Positions 41,934-44,414 of a stretch of DNA of 44,414 nucleotides are shown in pieces. Numbering within the stretch: the stretch's first letter is position 1; each line of letters starts with the position of its first letter. A program made the position numbers and the translations under genes. The stretch comes from Pseudomonadota bacterium (lineage in GTDB: Bacteria > Pseudomonadota > Gammaproteobacteria > Steroidobacterales > Steroidobacteraceae): contig JAFAGC010000067.1 of assembly GCA_023423065.1 (NCBI GenBank), positions 1 through 44,414 of the forward strand. The letters run 5' to 3'. The notes beneath the pieces are model-generated. The model searched no databases. It saw only the letters and a list, made by a program, of their open reading frames with translations, and was not told the origin of the DNA.

Positions 41934-42062
41934 AACCCAGGCGATCCGGCGGTCGGCATCTGCAAACGCGAAGACGTTTCGTGCGGCTCCTATATCAATC
42001 AGTATGGGTGCCTCCTGGTTCATTTCGTCCTCGCGGCTTCCGAGTATGGGATCTCCGGATGA
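41934..42062 (+). pseudogene. Degenerate second copy of the lipoprotein C-terminus
   Basis: Reads NPGDPAVGICKREDVSCGSY against SPGDLAVGICKREDVSCGSY of the intact lipoprotein, then diverges after Tyr and stops at 42060. DNA identity over the matching stretch is about 80 percent by eye. There is no upstream part of the gene. The 3' portion overlaps the end of kmo on the other strand, where it is no longer homologous. This is a remnant of a tandem immunity-like gene pair. Confidence 0.75.
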
Positions 42063-43267
42063 AACATCACCATCGAATACCGGGGAATGGAATTCGGATC
42101 CTCCTTCTCCAACACTTCCGCTTCCTTCTTCTTCCTGCGGTACTCCGGATCCAGCACCGCCTCGCGCATCTCCTGGTAGTTCTCCAGCGCCATCCCCGCG
42201 ATCGCATCGGTGTTCGGCCGACGCTCGTGTTCGAATGCCTCGAACAACCCCGCCCAATGATGATGCTCATCCATGAGCCGCATCAGCTCTGCGCAATCCT
42301 CGAACGCGCAATTCATTCCCTGCCCATGGAATGGCACGATGGCGTGCGCGGCATCGCCTAACAACAGCACGTCGCCGTCCAGGTGCCAGCCGCGGGTGTA
42401 CACGGTGCCGAGCGATCCCTGCGGATGCTCGTTGAACTCGCGCGGGAGGTCGGGCATCAGCGCCCGGGCACTCGGGAATTCGCGCTCGAAGAACTCCTCG
42501 ACCGCCGTCAGGGATGTAAGTTGAGCGAAGCTGTTGGGTCCCGAGCGGGCCAGGAACAGGGTCGCGGTGAAGCTGCCATCGAGATTCGGCAACGCGATCA
42601 ACATGAACCCGCCACGCGGCCAGATGTGCAACGCATTCGGTTCCATCACGTGCTTGCCGTCGCGCGCGGGGATCGTCAGTTCCTTGTAATCATGATCGAG
42701 CGGCTCCTCGCGAACGGTGCTCACTTGGCGCGCGAGCAGCGCATCACGCACGGCCGAGCCGCCGCCGTCGGCCGCGATCGTCGGCTGGTGGGCGACTTCG
42801 TAGATCCGGCCAGTGGCCTCGTCGCGCATCTCGGCGACGTTCTTGCCACGCGCCAGGCCGAGGCACACATGCCCGAAGTGCAGCTCGACGTTGGAGAATG
42901 ACGCAGCGGCTTCGATCAGGATGCGATTCAGATCCGCGCGCGATATGGAATAGATGACTTCTTCCGGCCGCACGCCGTACATCTGCAGCTCGGCCTTGCC
43001 GTCGTGCTCGTGCACCATACGTCCGCGCATCGGGATCGCGAGCGGCATCACGCGGTCGAGCACGCCGGCCAGTTTCAGCCCACGAATGCCACGCGCGGCG
43101 AGGGCGAGATTGATGGAGCGTCCTCCGTCCACGATTACGCGGCGCGGATCGGCGCGGCGTTCGTAGACCGTCACGCGGTAACCACGGCGCGCGAGCAGGA
43201 TCGCGAGCAAACTACCCGCGAGTCCGGCGCCGATGATGTTGACGCCCGGTGCGGCTGGCCCGCTCAT
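42020..43267 (-). CDS. kmo: Kynurenine 3-monooxygenase
   Basis: FAD-dependent hydroxylase converting kynurenine to 3-hydroxykynurenine. It is 415 residues. The dinucleotide motif is NIIGAGLAGSLLAILLARRG near 9-28, followed by VYERRADPRR and the KMO-typical GRSINLALAARGIRGL near 50. The FAD motif GDAAHAIVPFHGQGMNCAFEDC is near 297-318. The C-terminal tail is KMO-like (RKKKEAEVLEKEDPNSIPRY). The start is the ATG at 43265-43267, 4 bases after the kynU stop, so the two form an operon. In Xanthomonas-type bacteria this pathway supplies quinolinate for NAD. The haaO and kynA genes are not in the window. Confidence 0.93.
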   Translation of the reverse strand: MSGPAAPGVNIIGAGLAGSLLAILLARRGYRVTVYERRADPRRVIVDGGRSINLALAARGIRGLKLAGVLDRVMPLAIPMRGRMVHEHDGKAELQMYGVRPEEVIYSISRADLNRILIEAAASFSNVELHFGHVCLGLARGKNVAEMRDEATGRIYEVAHQPTIAADGGGSAVRDALLARQVSTVREEPLDHDYKELTIPARDGKHVMEPNALHIWPRGGFMLIALPNLDGSFTATLFLARSGPNSFAQLTSLTAVEEFFEREFPSARALMPDLPREFNEHPQGSLGTVYTRGWHLDGDVLLLGDAAHAIVPFHGQGMNCAFEDCAELMRLMDEHHHWAGLFEAFEHERRPNTDAIAGMALENYQEMREAVLDPEYRRKKKEAEVLEKEDPNSIPRYSMVMFHPEIPYSEAARTK

Positions 43268-43271
43268 GTCC

Positions 43272-44414
43272 TCAGCCAATCTCCTTGAGCGCCAGGTTGA
43301 GCTGCTCGACGAGCTCGAACACGTCGACGAACCGGTTGTACAGCGGCGCCGGCGCGATGCGGATGATGTCCGGCTCGCGCCAGTCGCACATGATCCCGCG
43401 CGCCGACAACGCATCGAAGACGCGTCGCCCGCGTCGCGACCCGCCGGCCACCCGGAACGAAAGCTGACACCCGCGCTCGGCCGGTGCCGACGGCGTGATG
43501 ATCTGCACGTCGTCGCGGCAGCGCTCGAGCATCAGCCGTTCCGCATACGCGGTGAGCCGCATCGACTTCGCCCGCAGATCCTCGATACTCGCCTGCCGGA
43601 ACATCTCGAGCGACGCGATCAGCGGCGCCGCGGAGAAGATAGGCGGATTGCTCACGGCCCAGCCAGCCGCGCCGGCCGCCGGCCGGAACTCCGGCATCAT
43701 CTGGAAACGCGTCTGCGGCTCGTGACCCCACCAGCCGGACAATCTCGAAGGCGCGCTCGCGAAATGTTTCTCGTGCACGAAGCAGCCGCCGATCGCGCCC
43801 GGGCCCGCGTTCAGATACTTGTACGAGCACCACACCGCGAAATCGACGTCCCACTCGTGCAGCGACAGCGGCAGGTTGCCGATCGCATGCGCCAGATCGA
43901 ACCCGGCCAGCGCGCCGACGTCGTGCGCCGCGCGCGCGATCGCCGCGCAATCGAACGCCTGTCCCGTGCGGTACTGCACGCCCGGCCACAGCACCAGCGC
44001 GAGCTCGCTGTCGAGCTCGGCGATCTTCGCCTCGATGTCCTCGAGTCGCAGCGTCTCTTCTCCACGACGCGGTGCAAGTTCCACCAGCGCGTCCTCGGCC
44101 TCGAGCTTGTGCCAGCCGATCTGCCCGAGGATTGCGTGCCGATCCGACGAAAACGCGCCGGCCTCGATCAGGATCTTGTCGCGCAGTCCCACGGGCCGGT
44201 AGAACGACGCCATCATGAGATGCAGGTTGATCGTGAGCGAGTTCATCGCCACGACTTCGCTGGGCAGGGCGCCCGTCACGTGCACGAGCCCCTTCGTGAA
44301 ATTCTGCGCGTAGTCGATCCACGGCCGCGTCGCGGCGTGATGCCCGGCGACGCCCATCTCGGCCCCCTCGGCCAGCTCCTCGCGCACGTAGTCGAGCGCC
44401 GCCCGCGGCGCGGG
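43272..44414 (-). CDS. kynU: Kynureninase (5' end outside window)
   Basis: PLP enzyme cleaving 3-hydroxykynurenine to 3-hydroxyanthranilate and alanine. About 380 residues are present, reading from the window edge (PAAALDYVREELAEG), so the first part of the protein is missing and a Met at 44387 is internal. Family motifs are VVAMNSLTINLHLMMASFYRP, the aspartate of AGFDLAHAIGNLPLSLHEWD, the PLP lysine in WCSYKYLNAGPGAIGG, and SGWWGHEPQTRFQM. The end reaches LNLALKEIG, and kmo follows directly. Confidence 0.94.
   Translation of the reverse strand, partial: PAPRAALDYVREELAEGAEMGVAGHHAATRPWIDYAQNFTKGLVHVTGALPSEVVAMNSLTINLHLMMASFYRPVGLRDKILIEAGAFSSDRHAILGQIGWHKLEAEDALVELAPRRGEETLRLEDIEAKIAELDSELALVLWPGVQYRTGQAFDCAAIARAAHDVGALAGFDLAHAIGNLPLSLHEWDVDFAVWCSYKYLNAGPGAIGGCFVHEKHFASAPSRLSGWWGHEPQTRFQMMPEFRPAAGAAGWAVSNPPIFSAAPLIASLEMFRQASIEDLRAKSMRLTAYAERLMLERCRDDVQIITPSAPAERGCQLSFRVAGGSRRGRRVFDALSARGIMCDWREPDIIRIAPAPLYNRFVDVFELVEQLNLALKEIG

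Overview
The window is about 44.4 kb of a GC-rich chromosome. Gene content points to an aerobic gammaproteobacterium: a ubiH-ubiI ubiquinone pair, split gcvPA/gcvPB, slyX, MEP-pathway ispG, lgt-thyA-folA, a CTGT-N8-ACAG SOS box and a kynurenine pathway pair. A Steroidobacter/Xanthomonas-like lineage would fit, but that placement is inference. Almost everything is ordinary chromosome. The main accessory patch lies at about 38.6-42.0 kb.

Layout. 1-3.1 kb: ubiH (5' end outside the window), ubiI and an EamA-type transporter, nested by start/stop overlaps. 3.2-6.3 kb: a small hypothetical gene meets the reverse-strand set (two secreted NTF2-like proteins, ispG, phhB) at a perfect 43-bp inverted repeat. 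6.35-11.05 kb: a tandem glycine riboswitch with a terminator controls gcvT-gcvH-gcvPA-gcvPB. 11.1-17.3 kb: dgkA, a large tandem HtrA-like protease, a Sua5-type tsaC, a secreted alpha/beta hydrolase and an ABC-type ATPase. 17.25-20.7 kb, reverse strand: slyX, an RcnB-like protein with Asn/Asp/Arg/His repeats, and a secreted glycoside hydrolase. 20.9-25.8 kb: NfeD-like plus flotillin, then a sigma factor/membrane protein pair lying between two inverted copies of the 43-bp repeat, then a Ycf46-like AAA ATPase. 25.8-33 kb: a PLP decarboxylase, DUF882 (YcbK-like), HIT and TfoX-N proteins, a DHFR-like reductase, a small membrane protein, a DUF255 thioredoxin-fold protein, and rlmI. 33-36.3 kb: a tightly overlapping operon lgt-thyA-SET methyltransferase-2OG oxygenase-folA. 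36.4-38.6 kb: an FKBP lipoprotein, then a DUF222/HNH nuclease gene whose promoter overlaps a LexA-type box.

38.6-42.0 kb is a decayed accessory patch. It holds a reverse-strand gene relic, a truncated small secreted protein, an IS-like element with two different DDE transposase pieces between matching ends, a 5'-truncated metalloprotease domain of the polymorphic-toxin kind, a cysteine-rich lipoprotein overlapping its stop, and a degenerate second copy of that lipoprotein's C-terminus. After it come kmo and kynU (5' end outside the window).

The most unusual signal is a family of repeat units ending in TAATGGGGACATTC. In four of four cases of the 43-bp unit the terminal TAA is the stop codon of the adjacent gene. 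A related pair supplies the start codon and first seven codons of slyX. Another pair brackets the sigma-factor module. These look like REP-type palindromes settled exactly on gene ends, and no transposase for them is in the window.
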